Source: Pseudomonadota bacterium
GTDB lineage: Bacteria > Pseudomonadota > Gammaproteobacteria > Steroidobacterales > Woeseiaceae
Direction: 5' to 3'
Assembly: GCA_022563255.1 (NCBI GenBank)
Contig: JADFNS010000021.1
Location: 1-56,400 of the forward strand
Length of the DNA: 56,400 nt
In this document: in pieces, positions 40,880-50,378 of the stretch
How positions within the stretch are numbered: the first letter of the stretch is position 1
Layout of the letters: each line of letters begins with the position of its first letter
Translations under genes and position numbers: made by a program
Notes under the pieces: generated by a model
Told to the model about the DNA's origin: nothing
The model's input: the letters and a program-made list of their open reading frames with translations, nothing else
Databases searched by the model: none

Positions 40880-41775
40880 GCTGCGGTTTCCTGATCGCGT
40901 ACCCGGTAGCGTTGCAAGAGCGCTATCGGCACGACCAGCAGCAGCAGCAGCACGATCGCGACCGCAGATGCGAGCGGCCAGTCACGATTGACCAAAAACT
41001 CATCAAACAGTACCCGGCCGATCAGCAACGATTCCGGGCCGCCGAGTAAATAGGGAATGACGTATTCGCCCATGGCGGGAATAAATACGAGCAGGCACCC
41101 GGCGATAACGCCTGGTCTGGCGAGTGGCCAGGTAATATCCCAAAAGGCCCTTGCTCGTGATGCGCCAAGATCCTGAGCCGCCTCTATAAGGTTCATATCC
41201 ATTCGTTCCAGCGACGCATACAAGGGCAGTATCATGAATGGCAAATACGAGTAAACCATGCCGACGAACACGGCGAAATCGGTATACATCAATCGTACGG
41301 GTTTATCGATCGCGCCCAGCCACATCAGGACGTTATTGATTACGCCATAGGTATTCATTAAGCCCATCCACGCGTAGACGCGCAGCAGGAATGAAATCCA
41401 GAACGGAAGTACGATAAGCAGCAACAAAAGGTTGCGGGTTGACGGTTTCGAACGTGCAATACCGTAGGCCATCGCGAATCCGAGCGACAGGCAGAACACG
41501 GTCGTCGCGCCAGCCATCAAAACAGAGCGCAGGTACGTAATCGCATAGAGTTTGTCGGTTAGCAGAAAGCGAAAATTATCAACGGACACCGACAAGCCAC
41601 CCTGTTTATCGAAGGTTGGCGTAAAAGGGGGCTGGGCAATAACAGGATCGGCCAGACTGATTTTCAGGATGATGGCGAAAGGCGCCAGGAAGAAAACCAG
41701 CAGCCAGAGATACGGTGTCACGATCGCGACACGGCGCCATATCTCATCTTTGTGTCGTGATGCCAGATTGGTCAT
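40876..41775 (-). CDS. potH: ABC transporter permease, PotH/PotB-like
   Basis: 299 residues, six transmembrane helices. The EAA loop is IEAAQDLGASRARAFWDITWP, followed by LARPGVIAGCLLVFIPAMGEY. The N-terminal region VTPYLWLLVFFLAPFAIILK and the periplasmic section with YLRSVLMAGATTVFCLSLGF match PotH-type permeases. It overlaps the potI-like gene by 4 bp and starts 3 bp after the ATPase gene, so the whole transporter is translationally coupled. The partner is the ATPase at 41779-42870 and the lipoprotein at 42867-43967. Confidence 0.88.
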   Translation of the reverse strand: MTNLASRHKDEIWRRVAIVTPYLWLLVFFLAPFAIILKISLADPVIAQPPFTPTFDKQGGLSVSVDNFRFLLTDKLYAITYLRSVLMAGATTVFCLSLGFAMAYGIARSKPSTRNLLLLLIVLPFWISFLLRVYAWMGLMNTYGVINNVLMWLGAIDKPVRLMYTDFAVFVGMVYSYLPFMILPLYASLERMDMNLIEAAQDLGASRARAFWDITWPLARPGVIAGCLLVFIPAMGEYVIPYLLGGPESLLIGRVLFDEFLVNRDWPLASAVAIVLLLLLVVPIALLQRYRVRDQETAA

Positions 41776-41778
41776 TGA

Positions 41779-42870
41779 CTAATCCAATAGGATCACTGCG
41801 CTACTTGCCCGCCAGGATATCCACACATTATCCTCCCACTCGAGAAAGCGCGTGATAGAGCGGCGGCGATTTTGTGAACTAACCTGGACGATCTTGCCGG
41901 ACTCCAGACGAATTCGGTACAGTGAGCGGTTGCCCAGATAGCCCAGATCGTCAACTGTGCCCTGGATGCAGACATCGTCTGAATCCTTTGGTTTTTCTTT
42001 GCTGATAAATATTTTCTCCGGGCGAACCGCAATCTCGATTTTCTGGCTAACTTCGACGAGCTGCTTACCAAGCGCTCGCAGTGACGTACCTGCCTCGTCG
42101 GAATAAACCTCGATCTGGTCATCCAGAACTTTGGTAACGATCCCATCGAACGTATTAATTGTGCCGATGAAATTCGCAACGAACTTGTTCGAAGGAAACT
42201 CATAAACTTCCTTCGGCGTACCGACTTGCTGAAACCTGCCTTTGTCCATCACCGCGATTCGAGTGGCAAGCGTCATGGCTTCTTCCTGATCGTGCGTGAC
42301 GACAATGAAAGTAATGCCGAGTTCATACTGAATATTGATTAATTCGAATTGCGTGCGTTCGCGCAGTTTTTTATCGAGTGCCGCCAGTGGTTCGTCCAGA
42401 AGCAGTACTTTCGGTCGTTTTATCAGGGCGCGCGCAAGGGCTACTCGCTGTCGTTGACCGCCGGATAGTTGCTCCGGCTTGCGCTTTCCGAAGTCGGCCA
42501 GCTGCACGAGCTCCAGCATCGCATCGACACGCTTGCTGATTTCAGGTTTGGTAACGCCTTCTTTGCGTAAACCGTATGCGATGTTTCTGGCAACACTCAT
42601 GTGCGGGAAAAGCGCGAAGGACTGAAACATCATATTGACCGGACGGTCGTACGGTGGCTGTTGTGTAATGTCTACGCCGTCGATTTCTATCGTTCCGGTT
42701 GTTGGAATTTCGAAGCCTGCGAGCATCCGCAACAAGGTTGTCTTGCCGCAGCCCGAACCGCCAAGAATGCAAAACAGCTCACCCTGGGCGACCGTAAGAT
42801 CGACATCGTCTACAGCGACGAAATCGCCGAAGTTCTTGCCGACTCCCTTTAAGTGAATAAAGTTTTTCAT
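41779..42870 (-). CDS. potG: ABC transporter ATP-binding protein, PotG/PotA-like
   Basis: 363 residues. Walker A is GGSGCGKTTLL (about residue 35-45), the signature LSGGQRQRVALARALI, Walker B VLLLDEPLAALD and the switch histidine VVTHDQEEAMTLA. After about residue 240 a TOBE domain follows, with GTINTFDGIVTKVLDDQIEV and AVRPEKIFIS, as in polyamine importers. It energises the transporter with PotH and PotI. It overlaps the binding-protein gene by 4 bp at its start. Confidence 0.92.
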   Translation of the reverse strand: MKNFIHLKGVGKNFGDFVAVDDVDLTVAQGELFCILGGSGCGKTTLLRMLAGFEIPTTGTIEIDGVDITQQPPYDRPVNMMFQSFALFPHMSVARNIAYGLRKEGVTKPEISKRVDAMLELVQLADFGKRKPEQLSGGQRQRVALARALIKRPKVLLLDEPLAALDKKLRERTQFELINIQYELGITFIVVTHDQEEAMTLATRIAVMDKGRFQQVGTPKEVYEFPSNKFVANFIGTINTFDGIVTKVLDDQIEVYSDEAGTSLRALGKQLVEVSQKIEIAVRPEKIFISKEKPKDSDDVCIQGTVDDLGYLGNRSLYRIRLESGKIVQVSSQNRRRSITRFLEWEDNVWISWRASSAVILLD

Positions 42871-43967
42871 AGCCCACTCTTAACTCGGGCGTGGGCACGA
42901 GTGCGCAGTCGCTCCTGTTTGGGATTCGCGGAGACTATCGGGAACAAGAGATTCCAGGTTTCCTCATCGGGAAAAATCGCAGGATTGTTGAGAATGCTTG
43001 GCTTGATGAACTCCCAGGAGGCGCCGTTGGCGTTCGCGTAGAAGACCGAGTTAGATATTTCTCCCGCGATATTGCCGCGTAGTATGAAGTCAATGAACTT
43101 GTAGGCGTTGTCTTTATGAGGCGCATCTGCGGGAATGTATACGCCGTCAACCCAAAGGGCAGAGCCTTCTTTGGGCGTCGTGTAACGCAGTTCAATATCA
43201 AGGCCCGCTTCTGCAGCTCGTACCGCTGCCTGAGCATAGTCACCGGACCAACTCATGGCCACGCAAACTTCTCTGTTGGGAAGGTCGGAAATCATCTTCG
43301 TATTGCTAAAATAACGGATAAAGGGTCTTACAAGTTTTAGTTGCGCCTCGGCCGCAGCGATGCTTTCGTCATCGACCAGGGACGGGTCGCGTCCAAGATA
43401 GGCGAGTACCATCGGAAACAGTGTTGCAGGCCCGTCCAGAAGACTGACGCCGCAATCCGCCAGTTTAGAAACAATGTCGGGGTCGAACAGGATATCTGCA
43501 CTGTCCATTGGATGGTCGGGTAGTCGCTTGCGCACCATTTCGACATTCCAGGCGTAACCTGTGGTGCCCCAATGATAGGGAACGTTATAGCCCTCGACAG
43601 CATCGTACACACTAATATTGGCTAAAATCTCAGCGTCCAGATTTCTGACGTTAGGCAGTTTGGTCATATCGAGTTTTTCGAAAATCCCAATGGGCACGAG
43701 TCGGGATGAGAACTGGTTGCTGTGAATAACGACGTCATAGCCACTATTCCCTGCGAGTAACTTGACGTCCACGATTGCGGACGAGTCGTACATGTCGTAG
43801 TTGACTTTGATTCCGTATTCAGCCTCGAACTTATCGATGGTGTCGGGTCCGATGTAGTCGGACCAGTTGTAGATATTGACAACGCTGTGATCATTTGTGT
43901 TGCCGTTCGTCTCGCCAGAGCAGGCGCCGATAAGCAGCAATGCCACGGCCGCACAGTTACGAATCAG
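42867..43967 (-). CDS. potF: Polyamine/amine-binding lipoprotein, PotF/PotD-like
   Basis: About 367 residues if begun just before the lipobox. The mature protein starts with CSGETNG and VVNIYNWSDYIGPDTIDKFE, the typical PotD/PotF N terminus, and includes VPYHWGTTGYAWNVEMVRKR, CVAMSWSGDYAQA and VDGVYIPADAPHKDNAYKFI. A helix IRNCAAVALLLIGAC forms the lipoprotein signal. No ATG, GTG or TTG lies at a suitable place in this frame: the open frame continues to an ATG at 44111 inside the TetR gene, and the best position is a CTG at 43967 giving MIRNCAAVALLLIGAC. The gene follows the TetR stop codon by 26 bp. The start is unresolved; an unusual start codon or a small sequence error is possible. Confidence 0.87.
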   Translation of the reverse strand: MIRNCAAVALLLIGACSGETNGNTNDHSVVNIYNWSDYIGPDTIDKFEAEYGIKVNYDMYDSSAIVDVKLLAGNSGYDVVIHSNQFSSRLVPIGIFEKLDMTKLPNVRNLDAEILANISVYDAVEGYNVPYHWGTTGYAWNVEMVRKRLPDHPMDSADILFDPDIVSKLADCGVSLLDGPATLFPMVLAYLGRDPSLVDDESIAAAEAQLKLVRPFIRYFSNTKMISDLPNREVCVAMSWSGDYAQAAVRAAEAGLDIELRYTTPKEGSALWVDGVYIPADAPHKDNAYKFIDFILRGNIAGEISNSVFYANANGASWEFIKPSILNNPAIFPDEETWNLLFPIVSANPKQERLRTRAHARVKSGL

Positions 43968-43993
43968 GGTTGTTTCTGTGTTGATATCGATTT

Positions 43994-44635
43994 TTACGGC
44001 GTTTCCACGGGACCGAAATGTTTGGGAAAGATGCTGTACAAATATTCGTCTACAGCGTTCATCGCTGCATGCCGGTCGAATGTTTCCGGGTTGATCAGGC
44101 ACAAAAGCCAAAGACCGTTTGTCATCGATGTAAGAATTGTCGATATTCTCGCCGCAGTCAAATTCTTGTAAGCGCCATCGGCGATTAGTTCAATGCACAA
44201 AGCTTGCACGACTTTGTCATAGTATGCATCCGATTGCTCGCAGATTTCACGATACGCCGGACGCCACCTGACTTCGCCCCAAAAGGCGAACCAGACGGCA
44301 ACCTTGCGACGTTCGCAGATAGAAGGGCGCAGGTCGAGTTCCATAAGAGCGTGCAGTTTGTCGGCAGCGGCTGGACCGGACTTCCTGAGGGCGCGATTAA
44401 ACTGCGTTTTGTACTCATCGGCCAGGCAACGCAAGGTCTCATTGAGCAGTTTATCTTTGCTTTCGAAGTGCAGATTGACGATGCCCTGCGACAGACCGGC
44501 CTCATGGGCAACGTCGCCAAGAGTGACGCTGCTCATACCTTTGCGCGCAATGCACTTCATCGTGGCATCGATTAATTGCTGTCGACGCTGTTCTCGAGTC
44601 GCGGTACGTTTGGCCGTTTTTGCTATCGCTGCCAT
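43994..44635 (-). CDS. TetR-family repressor, BetI-like
   Basis: 213 residues from ATG 44635. The N-terminal HTH reads EQRRQQLIDATMKCIARKGM, then SSVTLGDVAHEAGLSQGIVNLHFESKDKL in two conserved steps, closely matching BetI (choline-responsive repressor). The C-terminal ligand domain keeps the BetI-type length and WFAFWGEVRWRPAYREICEQ. An in-frame start at 44674 overlaps the operator and is unlikely. It is the first gene of the leftward transporter operon, and the palindrome at 44655-44674 lies between its start and the divergent aminotransferase operon, so it probably represses both. The inducer is likely an amine or betaine. Confidence 0.88.
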   Translation of the reverse strand: MAAIAKTAKRTATREQRRQQLIDATMKCIARKGMSSVTLGDVAHEAGLSQGIVNLHFESKDKLLNETLRCLADEYKTQFNRALRKSGPAAADKLHALMELDLRPSICERRKVAVWFAFWGEVRWRPAYREICEQSDAYYDKVVQALCIELIADGAYKNLTAARISTILTSMTNGLWLLCLINPETFDRHAAMNAVDEYLYSIFPKHFGPVETP

Positions 44636-44654
44636 CGGTGAATCATGCCATAAT

Positions 44655-44674
44655 ATGAATGAATACTCATTCAT
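44655..44674. promoter_or_regulatory. BetI-type operator palindrome
   Basis: ATGAATGA-ATAC-TCATTCAT: a perfect inverted repeat with 8-bp arms and a 4-bp spacer, in the 69-bp divergent promoter region. It resembles the GAATGA/TCATTC sites bound by BetI-family repressors. It starts 20 bp upstream of the TetR start codon and ends 31 bp upstream of the GTG start of the aminotransferase, so one dimer could control both operons. Confidence 0.85.
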
Positions 44675-44704
44675 TTATTGGGCATCACAATTCCGGAGGT
44701 CTGC

Positions 44705-46030
44705 GTGCGCAGCCTATCTCGCTCGAACCAACATTTCCGTAAGGCGAATACGAAGCTGCCTTTGGGTGTTTCGTCAAATTTTCGTTACTGGGGAGACGAC
44801 AAAACGATATATATCCAGCGTGGCAAGGGCGGTCGTCTCTGGGACATTGACGGCAACGAATACATCGACTACCGGCTGGCATACGGCCCCGTGATTCTGG
44901 GTTACGCGGACGAGCGCGTAGACAAGGCAGCCCGCGAGGGCATGGATGTTGGCGGGGTGTTTGCGTTATCCACGGAGCTTGAGTATGAAGTTGCGTGCCG
45001 CATTAGCAAGATGGTTCCGGCGGCGGAGCTCGTGCGTTTTTCCAACTCCGGAACTGAGGCCGTTATGGCGGCATTACGCATCGCTCGCGCGTATACGGGC
45101 AAAGATGGCCATGTCCTCGTCGAAGGTGGCTACCACGGTATTTTCAACGAGGTAATGTGGGGCGCAAACATAAAGGAATGGACGCCGGGCGACGGTGCGC
45201 CTGAAGTGACGCCATTCGGTGCAGGCGTACCCGCCATCACAAAGTGCCTGACGTACATTGTGCCGCTGAACGATGTGAACGCGCTCGAAGATACGCTGAA
45301 AAAATCACACAAGGATATTGGCGCTTTTCTGCTTGAGCCGATCATGGGCAACTGCTGTGGCATCAGGGCGCGCGATGATTACATGAAAGATGTCCGCGAA
45401 CTTTGCGATCGTTACGATGTTTTGCTGATCATAGACGAAGTAAAGACGGGTTTCCGAGTCGCCAGAGGCGGGGTGCAGGAACTCTTTGGTGTCAGGGCCG
45501 ATCTGTGCACATTTGCGAAAGCCATCGCCAATGGCTATCCGCTTTCCGCCGTGGCTGGCCGCGAAGATATTATGCGTTACGTCGGTGACCGAGTTGTTCA
45601 TGGCGGCACGTTTACTGCTCACTCGGTCTCATTGGCGGCTGCGGCCAGGACGCTGGAGATTCTGGATGAGACAACGGCGCTGGCCGATATCGAGAACTAC
45701 GGATTGAAATTGCAGGAAGGTCTCGGCCACATCTTGTCAGAGCGTGGCGTCGTGCACAGCTTCACGGGACATCCCGCGTTGATGGGACTGTTCTTTGCGG
45801 ACAAAGCGCCGTTGGATTATCGTGAATGGATTCATTCGGATTATGAATTTTATGACGCACTCGCACCGCAACTACACGAGTGTGGAATACTCGTCGAACC
45901 GGATTCAAGGGAGCCCTGGTTTATTTGCGAAGCACACAACAAGGGATGCCTGCACGAAACGCTGGACAGGTTTGAACGTGCGGTGGACATTAGTTTGGCG
46001 GCGGTCGCCGGAGGATCAATACACAAATGA
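44705..46030 (+). CDS. Class III (HemL-like) PLP-dependent aminotransferase
   Basis: 441 residues from GTG 44705, chosen because GGAGGT lies at 44695-44700; a TTG at 44678 would place the start next to the operator. The fold-type I motifs are VRFSNSGTEAVMAALRIARA, LVEGGYHG, AFLLEPIMGNCCGIRA, LLIIDEVKTGFRVARGG (the PLP aspartate) and LCTFAKAIANGYPLSAVAG with the catalytic lysine. It looks like glutamate-1-semialdehyde aminomutase relatives that act on amines or amino acids, not like ornithine or GABA transaminases. It is the first gene of a five-gene rightward operon and overlaps the first CrtI-like gene by 4 bp. Unlike the relic at 3938, it is intact. Confidence 0.9.
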   Translation: MRSLSRSNQHFRKANTKLPLGVSSNFRYWGDDKTIYIQRGKGGRLWDIDGNEYIDYRLAYGPVILGYADERVDKAAREGMDVGGVFALSTELEYEVACRISKMVPAAELVRFSNSGTEAVMAALRIARAYTGKDGHVLVEGGYHGIFNEVMWGANIKEWTPGDGAPEVTPFGAGVPAITKCLTYIVPLNDVNALEDTLKKSHKDIGAFLLEPIMGNCCGIRARDDYMKDVRELCDRYDVLLIIDEVKTGFRVARGGVQELFGVRADLCTFAKAIANGYPLSAVAGREDIMRYVGDRVVHGGTFTAHSVSLAAAARTLEILDETTALADIENYGLKLQEGLGHILSERGVVHSFTGHPALMGLFFADKAPLDYREWIHSDYEFYDALAPQLHECGILVEPDSREPWFICEAHNKGCLHETLDRFERAVDISLAAVAGGSIHK

Positions 46031-47643
46031 AAACATATGATGCGATCGTCGTGGGTGCTGGTCACAATGGCCTGACCACGGCTGCATTTCTGGCCAAGGC
46101 TGGCCTCGATGTCATCTGTGTGGAGAAGAATGACTACATCGGCGGTGCCGCGGTCAGTCGTAATCTCTACAAGGACTGGTGGTATTCGAATTGTTCCTAT
46201 GTCTGCAGTTTGCTGCGTCCTGAAATCTACAGAGCGCTGGAGTTGCACAAACACGGCTTGCAGGTGACTCCGTATGGAGGATCCGTGACTTTCATGGAGA
46301 ATGGCGACTATTACGGTTCCTACCACGACCCTGAGGTGGCGTATCGTGAAATGGCGCGTCTTTCGCGCCATGACGCCGATGCGTACAAGACATACTCGGC
46401 CGACACGATGCGCCAATGCCGCTTCATTCGCGACTTCCTGCTGAGCACCGCGCCGGATCCAACGTCGTTCAAGCCCCGCGATCTTAAGGAACTTGCCAGG
46501 ATTGGCGGCAAGTTCATGGAGATGGGTGAAGCCCGCATGTACGAGACGATTCGTTTCTGGACCATGAGCGTTGCGGAGTACCTGGCCGAGTACTTTGAGA
46601 CAGACGTGATCAAGACCGCGTTATCTGGCAGCGGCATTATTGGTACGGCCCTGGGCATTAACTCCCCGGGTACGGCCTACGTGCTGTTACACCATTACAT
46701 GGGTGAAGTCGATGGCAATGTCGGTTCCTGGGGATTCGCCAGGGGCGGCATGGGCGCCGTTTCCGATTCCATCGCCGGTGCATTTCAGGCGGCTGGCGGC
46801 GAATTGCGGACCGAAGCCGGTGTTGATCAGTTCATCGTCAAGAATGGCAAGGTGACCGGCGTCGCTTTGGAAAATGGTGACGAAATAGCGGCTCCCGTCG
46901 TCGTTTCGGCTATGGACGTGAAGCGTACATTCTTAAATTGCATGGACAAGAGCGACCTGCCGGAGAAATTCCACCGACGTGTTAAAAACTTCAAGATTCG
47001 CGGTTCGTCGGGCAAAGTGAATATCGCCCTCGACGGCTTGCCGGATTTTTCGGCGCTGCCCGAAGGCAGCTCGCTTATTTACAGCGACATGCACTTCATC
47101 GATTCGATGGAGCGCATGGAGCGTGCCTACGACGACTGGAAGGATGGCATCTGGTCCAGGGACCCGTTTATCGACATGGTCATACCGACCTTGAATGACC
47201 CGACAATGGCGCCCCCCGGGAAGCACTTTATGAGTTGCTTCGTGCAGTACTGCCCGTACAAGATCGAAGGCCGCGACTGGACCAGCGAGGAGAGGGATGC
47301 GTTTGGCCAAAACGTGATCGATCAGATCGCGAAATACAGCCCGAATTTCAAGGATCTTATTCTGCATACCGAGATCCGGACCCCGCAGGACATCGAGGAT
47401 GAGATCGGCATCACCGAGGGCAACATTTTTCACGGTGAACTAACGATGGATCAGTTGCTATTCAATCGACCGATTCCGGGCTACGCACAGTATCGAAGCC
47501 CGATCGGCGGACTGTACATGTGCGGATCAAGTACTCATCCGGGTGGCGGCGTCATGGCGGCGCCGGGCGCCAATGCGGCGCGCGAAATTCTCTCCGATCT
47601 GAAACGACCCAACACCGTACCGGAGAGCTTTGGCGATGATTGA
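46027..47643 (+). CDS. CrtI/PYROXD2-like FAD-dependent oxidoreductase (copy A)
   Basis: 538 residues. Dinucleotide-binding motif YDAIVVGAGHNGLTTAAFLA, then VCVEKNDYIGGAAVSR-type FAD contact (CVEKNDYIGGAAVSRN), and the C-terminal signature [21 protein letters not shown] middle block HHYMGEVDGNVGSWGFARGG is shared with the protein at 54161-55738. The family ranges from carotenoid desaturases to human PYROXD2, mostly without known substrate. No carotenoid synthesis genes (crtB, crtE) occur here, and the operon context (aminotransferase, GcvT-like) suggests amine oxidation. The start overlaps the aminotransferase stop by 4 bp. Confidence 0.87.
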   Translation: MKTYDAIVVGAGHNGLTTAAFLAKAGLDVICVEKNDYIGGAAVSRNLYKDWWYSNCSYVCSLLRPEIYRALELHKHGLQVTPYGGSVTFMENGDYYGSYHDPEVAYREMARLSRHDADAYKTYSADTMRQCRFIRDFLLSTAPDPTSFKPRDLKELARIGGKFMEMGEARMYETIRFWTMSVAEYLAEYFETDVIKTALSGSGIIGTALGINSPGTAYVLLHHYMGEVDGNVGSWGFARGGMGAVSDSIAGAFQAAGGELRTEAGVDQFIVKNGKVTGVALENGDEIAAPVVVSAMDVKRTFLNCMDKSDLPEKFHRRVKNFKIRGSSGKVNIALDGLPDFSALPEGSSLIYSDMHFIDSMERMERAYDDWKDGIWSRDPFIDMVIPTLNDPTMAPPGKHFMSCFVQYCPYKIEGRDWTSEERDAFGQNVIDQIAKYSPNFKDLILHTEIRTPQDIEDEIGITEGNIFHGELTMDQLLFNRPIPGYAQYRSPIGGLYMCGSSTHPGGGVMAAPGANAAREILSDLKRPNTVPESFGDD

Positions 47644-49180
47644 CAGATACGACGCAATTGTAGTGGGCGCCGGCCATAACGGACTGGTGTGTTCTGCGCT
47701 TTTGGCAAAGGCCGGCAAGCGGGTTTTGGTGCTCGAGGCCAACGAACAGGTCGGCGGTGCGGCGGTCACCCGGGAATTTGCCGATGGTTACTCGGTATCG
47801 GCATGTGCGCACTTGCTGTATCAGTTGCAGGCCGAAGTGCGCAAGGATTTGCAGCTTGCGCCCCGGCTTGTCAGCAAAGAGATGACGACGATCGCGTTGT
47901 CGCCCGACGGCAAACACGTGCGCTTGTCCGCGGATGGCGTCGAGGGCGTGTCGGCTGCAGATGCGGCCAGTTATCAGGATTTTCGCAAGCGCATGACGCG
48001 TTTTTCTGATCTTCTGAGGAAATATCTGAATAAATCCCCACCTCGACTGGGCGCGAAGGACTTCAGGAACTTGATGGCTCTCGGGCAGCTGGGCTTCGAT
48101 CTGAGGCGGCTGGGAAAGGAAGAGATGCAGGAGTTTCTGCGTTTGATCGGGATGAATATTCATGACGAATTGAACGAGCGTTTCGACAATCCGCTACTCA
48201 AGGGTGCGATCAGCCTTGATGCCGTGCTCGGCACGCATCTGGGACCGCGTTCGCCGAACACCATCATGACCTATCTCTACCGACTCGCTGGCGATCATGG
48301 GCGGACCGCAGCTCCCGCCGGTGGCATGGGCAGTGTCAGCAACGCAATCGCGAGGGTCGCACGCAGTGCCGGCGTGACGATTCGCACGAGCATGCCGGTT
48401 AAACGGATCGTCATCGAAAACGGTCGTGCGACAGGTGTGGAAACGGAATCTGGCGAGCGGTTTGAGAGCTTTACGGTGATCTCGAATGCCGATCCGAAAC
48501 GCACGATCCTAAAATTGGTGGGCGCGAGGCATGTCGAGACTGGTTTTGCACGACGCATTCATCATCTGCGCTCGAAAGGCAACGCTGCGAAGCTGCACCT
48601 GGCCCTTGACGGGCTACCAACCATTGCGGGACTGGCGAAGAAGGATTTCGCGGAGCGCTTCGTGATTGCGCCGGACGAGCACTACGTTGAACGCGCATTC
48701 AATCCGGCCAAGTATGGGGAATGCTCGCCCGACCCGGTCGTCGAAATGACCTTTCCCAGTTTTCGCGACGAGACGCTCGCGCCCACGGGAAAACACGTGT
48801 TGTCCGCCGTCGTGCAATACGCTCCCTATGATTTGCAAGGTGGCTGGAACGCTGCGGCCAAGGATGCGTTCCAACAAGCCGTCATCAAGACGATTTCAAA
48901 ATACGTGCCTGATATCGAGCAACGCATCACGGCCAGCGAGTTGCTGACGCCGGCCGACATAGAGAGTGAGTTCCATATTACTGGCGGTCACTGGCACCAC
49001 GGCGAGCTGACACTCGATCAATTTCTGTTTGTCCGGCCAGTCGGCGGCGCCGCGCAATACCGAATGCCCGTCGACGGTTTGTATCTATGCGGTGCGGGGG
49101 CGCATCCGGGTGGTGGCGTCAGCGGAGCCGCAGGCCGCAACGCGGCGCGGGCGATTCTTCGTCGGGAGAGAGCAGCATGA
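47636..49180 (+). CDS. CrtI/PYROXD2-like FAD-dependent oxidoreductase (copy B)
   Basis: 514 residues from ATG 47636, 8 bp before the end of the preceding gene; a TTG at 47630 is in frame but less likely. It has YDAIVVGAGHNGLVCSALLA, VLEANEQVGGAAVTREF, APAGGMGSVSNAIARVARSA and the C-terminal GLYLCGAGAHPGGGVSGAAG. It is a more distant paralogue of copy A, so the two probably form partners or act on successive substrates. Its stop overlaps the GcvT-like start (49177) by 4 bp, a coupling that points to direct cooperation with the folate-binding protein. Confidence 0.87.
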   Translation: MIDRYDAIVVGAGHNGLVCSALLAKAGKRVLVLEANEQVGGAAVTREFADGYSVSACAHLLYQLQAEVRKDLQLAPRLVSKEMTTIALSPDGKHVRLSADGVEGVSAADAASYQDFRKRMTRFSDLLRKYLNKSPPRLGAKDFRNLMALGQLGFDLRRLGKEEMQEFLRLIGMNIHDELNERFDNPLLKGAISLDAVLGTHLGPRSPNTIMTYLYRLAGDHGRTAAPAGGMGSVSNAIARVARSAGVTIRTSMPVKRIVIENGRATGVETESGERFESFTVISNADPKRTILKLVGARHVETGFARRIHHLRSKGNAAKLHLALDGLPTIAGLAKKDFAERFVIAPDEHYVERAFNPAKYGECSPDPVVEMTFPSFRDETLAPTGKHVLSAVVQYAPYDLQGGWNAAAKDAFQQAVIKTISKYVPDIEQRITASELLTPADIESEFHITGGHWHHGELTLDQFLFVRPVGGAAQYRMPVDGLYLCGAGAHPGGGVSGAAGRNAARAILRRERAA

Positions 49181-50376
49181 GCGTACGAGCGCCGGTTCAT
49201 CAGGGGCGCCTCAAATCGCCGTTTTACTCTCGCCTCAAGCAACTCGACACGGTGAACGAGTGGCACGAGTGGAAAGGGTATTCCAGCGCGGACGTGCTCT
49301 ACTGCGCTGAGACAGAATATTTCGCGATTCGAAACTCTACGGCGGTGTTCGATCTGACGCCGATGACCAAGTACCGGATTACGGGACCCGATGCGCTCGA
49401 CTACCTGAATCGACTCGTCACTCGCGACATGGCGAAGGTCAGGCCCGGCCGCGTTGCCTATGCGGTGTGGTGTGATGACCAGGGTCAGGTGATCGACGAC
49501 GGTACGATTTTTCATCTGCGCGAGGGGGAGTACCGCCTGTGTTCGCAGGAGCGACATTTTGCCTGGCTGATGGCAGCCGCGATGGGATTCGACGTAACGA
49601 TCACGCACGAGACGGAGGACGTTGCCGCGCTCGCAGTGCAGGGACCGACGTCGTTTAGCGTGCTTGACAAGATGGGTTTCGATGGCCTTGAGAGACTAAA
49701 GCCATTCGATCTGGGCCACTTCGATTTCCAGGGCAGCGAAATCATGATCTCGCGCACCGGATTTACCGGCGATCTGGGTTACGAACTGTGGATCGATCCG
49801 GCGCAGGCCGAAGCGCTGTGGGACGCGTTGTTCGCAGCCGGGGAATTGCACGGTATTCGTGCCATCGGTACGACGGCGCTGGAAATATCCCGCATCGAAG
49901 CGGGTTATCTGGCCGCGTACATGGAATTTCTTCCGGCCGACGAAACCGTGCGTACCGGGCGGTCCCGCTCGCCGCTGGAGCTGGGATTGAGCTGGCTCGT
50001 GGATTTCAAGAAACCCAACTTCAACGGCCGCCGTGCGCTGGCCGAGGAAAAACGCAATGGCTCGACCTGGCGGCTCGTGAAACTCGATATCGAGGGTAAC
50101 AAGCCGGCGCACAACTCCTACATCTACGGTTCTGCGAATGGCCGCAAAGGCGAGATCGGGTTCATCACATCGGCTGTCTGGTCGCCGGTTTGCAAACAGA
50201 ATATTGCGATAGGCACCGTGCGAATGCCGCATGGCAAGCCGGGCGACAATGTCTGGGTCGAGATTTACTATCAGCGCGAAATGCACTGGAACCGCAAGAT
50301 GGCGAAAGCGACGGTTGTCGACAAGCCGTTCTGGTTCCCGCCGCGCCGGGGAGCAAAGCCGCCGGGACCGTTCTAG
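49177..50376 (+). CDS. GcvT-like aminomethyltransferase family protein (paralogue)
   Basis: 399 residues from ATG 49177 (MSVRAPVHQGRLKSPFYSRL). It shares the same blocks as the gene at 142-1338: EYFAIRNSTAVFDLTPMTKY, VIDDGTIFHL, AVQGPTSFSVLD, SRTGFTGDLGYELWIDP, LGLSWLVDFKKPNFNGRRAL and IGFITSAVWSPVC. The two differ in many positions, so they are old paralogues. It is expected to move a one-carbon group to tetrahydrofolate. The gene follows the CrtI-like oxidoreductases in the divergently regulated operon. Its end is 2 bp from the TIM-barrel gene. Confidence 0.87.
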   Translation: MSVRAPVHQGRLKSPFYSRLKQLDTVNEWHEWKGYSSADVLYCAETEYFAIRNSTAVFDLTPMTKYRITGPDALDYLNRLVTRDMAKVRPGRVAYAVWCDDQGQVIDDGTIFHLREGEYRLCSQERHFAWLMAAAMGFDVTITHETEDVAALAVQGPTSFSVLDKMGFDGLERLKPFDLGHFDFQGSEIMISRTGFTGDLGYELWIDPAQAEALWDALFAAGELHGIRAIGTTALEISRIEAGYLAAYMEFLPADETVRTGRSRSPLELGLSWLVDFKKPNFNGRRALAEEKRNGSTWRLVKLDIEGNKPAHNSYIYGSANGRKGEIGFITSAVWSPVCKQNIAIGTVRMPHGKPGDNVWVEIYYQREMHWNRKMAKATVVDKPFWFPPRRGAKPPGPF

Positions 50377-50378
50377 CC

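Noticed and set aside
46027..49180. Carotenoid biosynthesis cluster
   Set aside because: The CrtI-like genes have no crtB, crtE or crtY neighbours; the context is amine metabolism.
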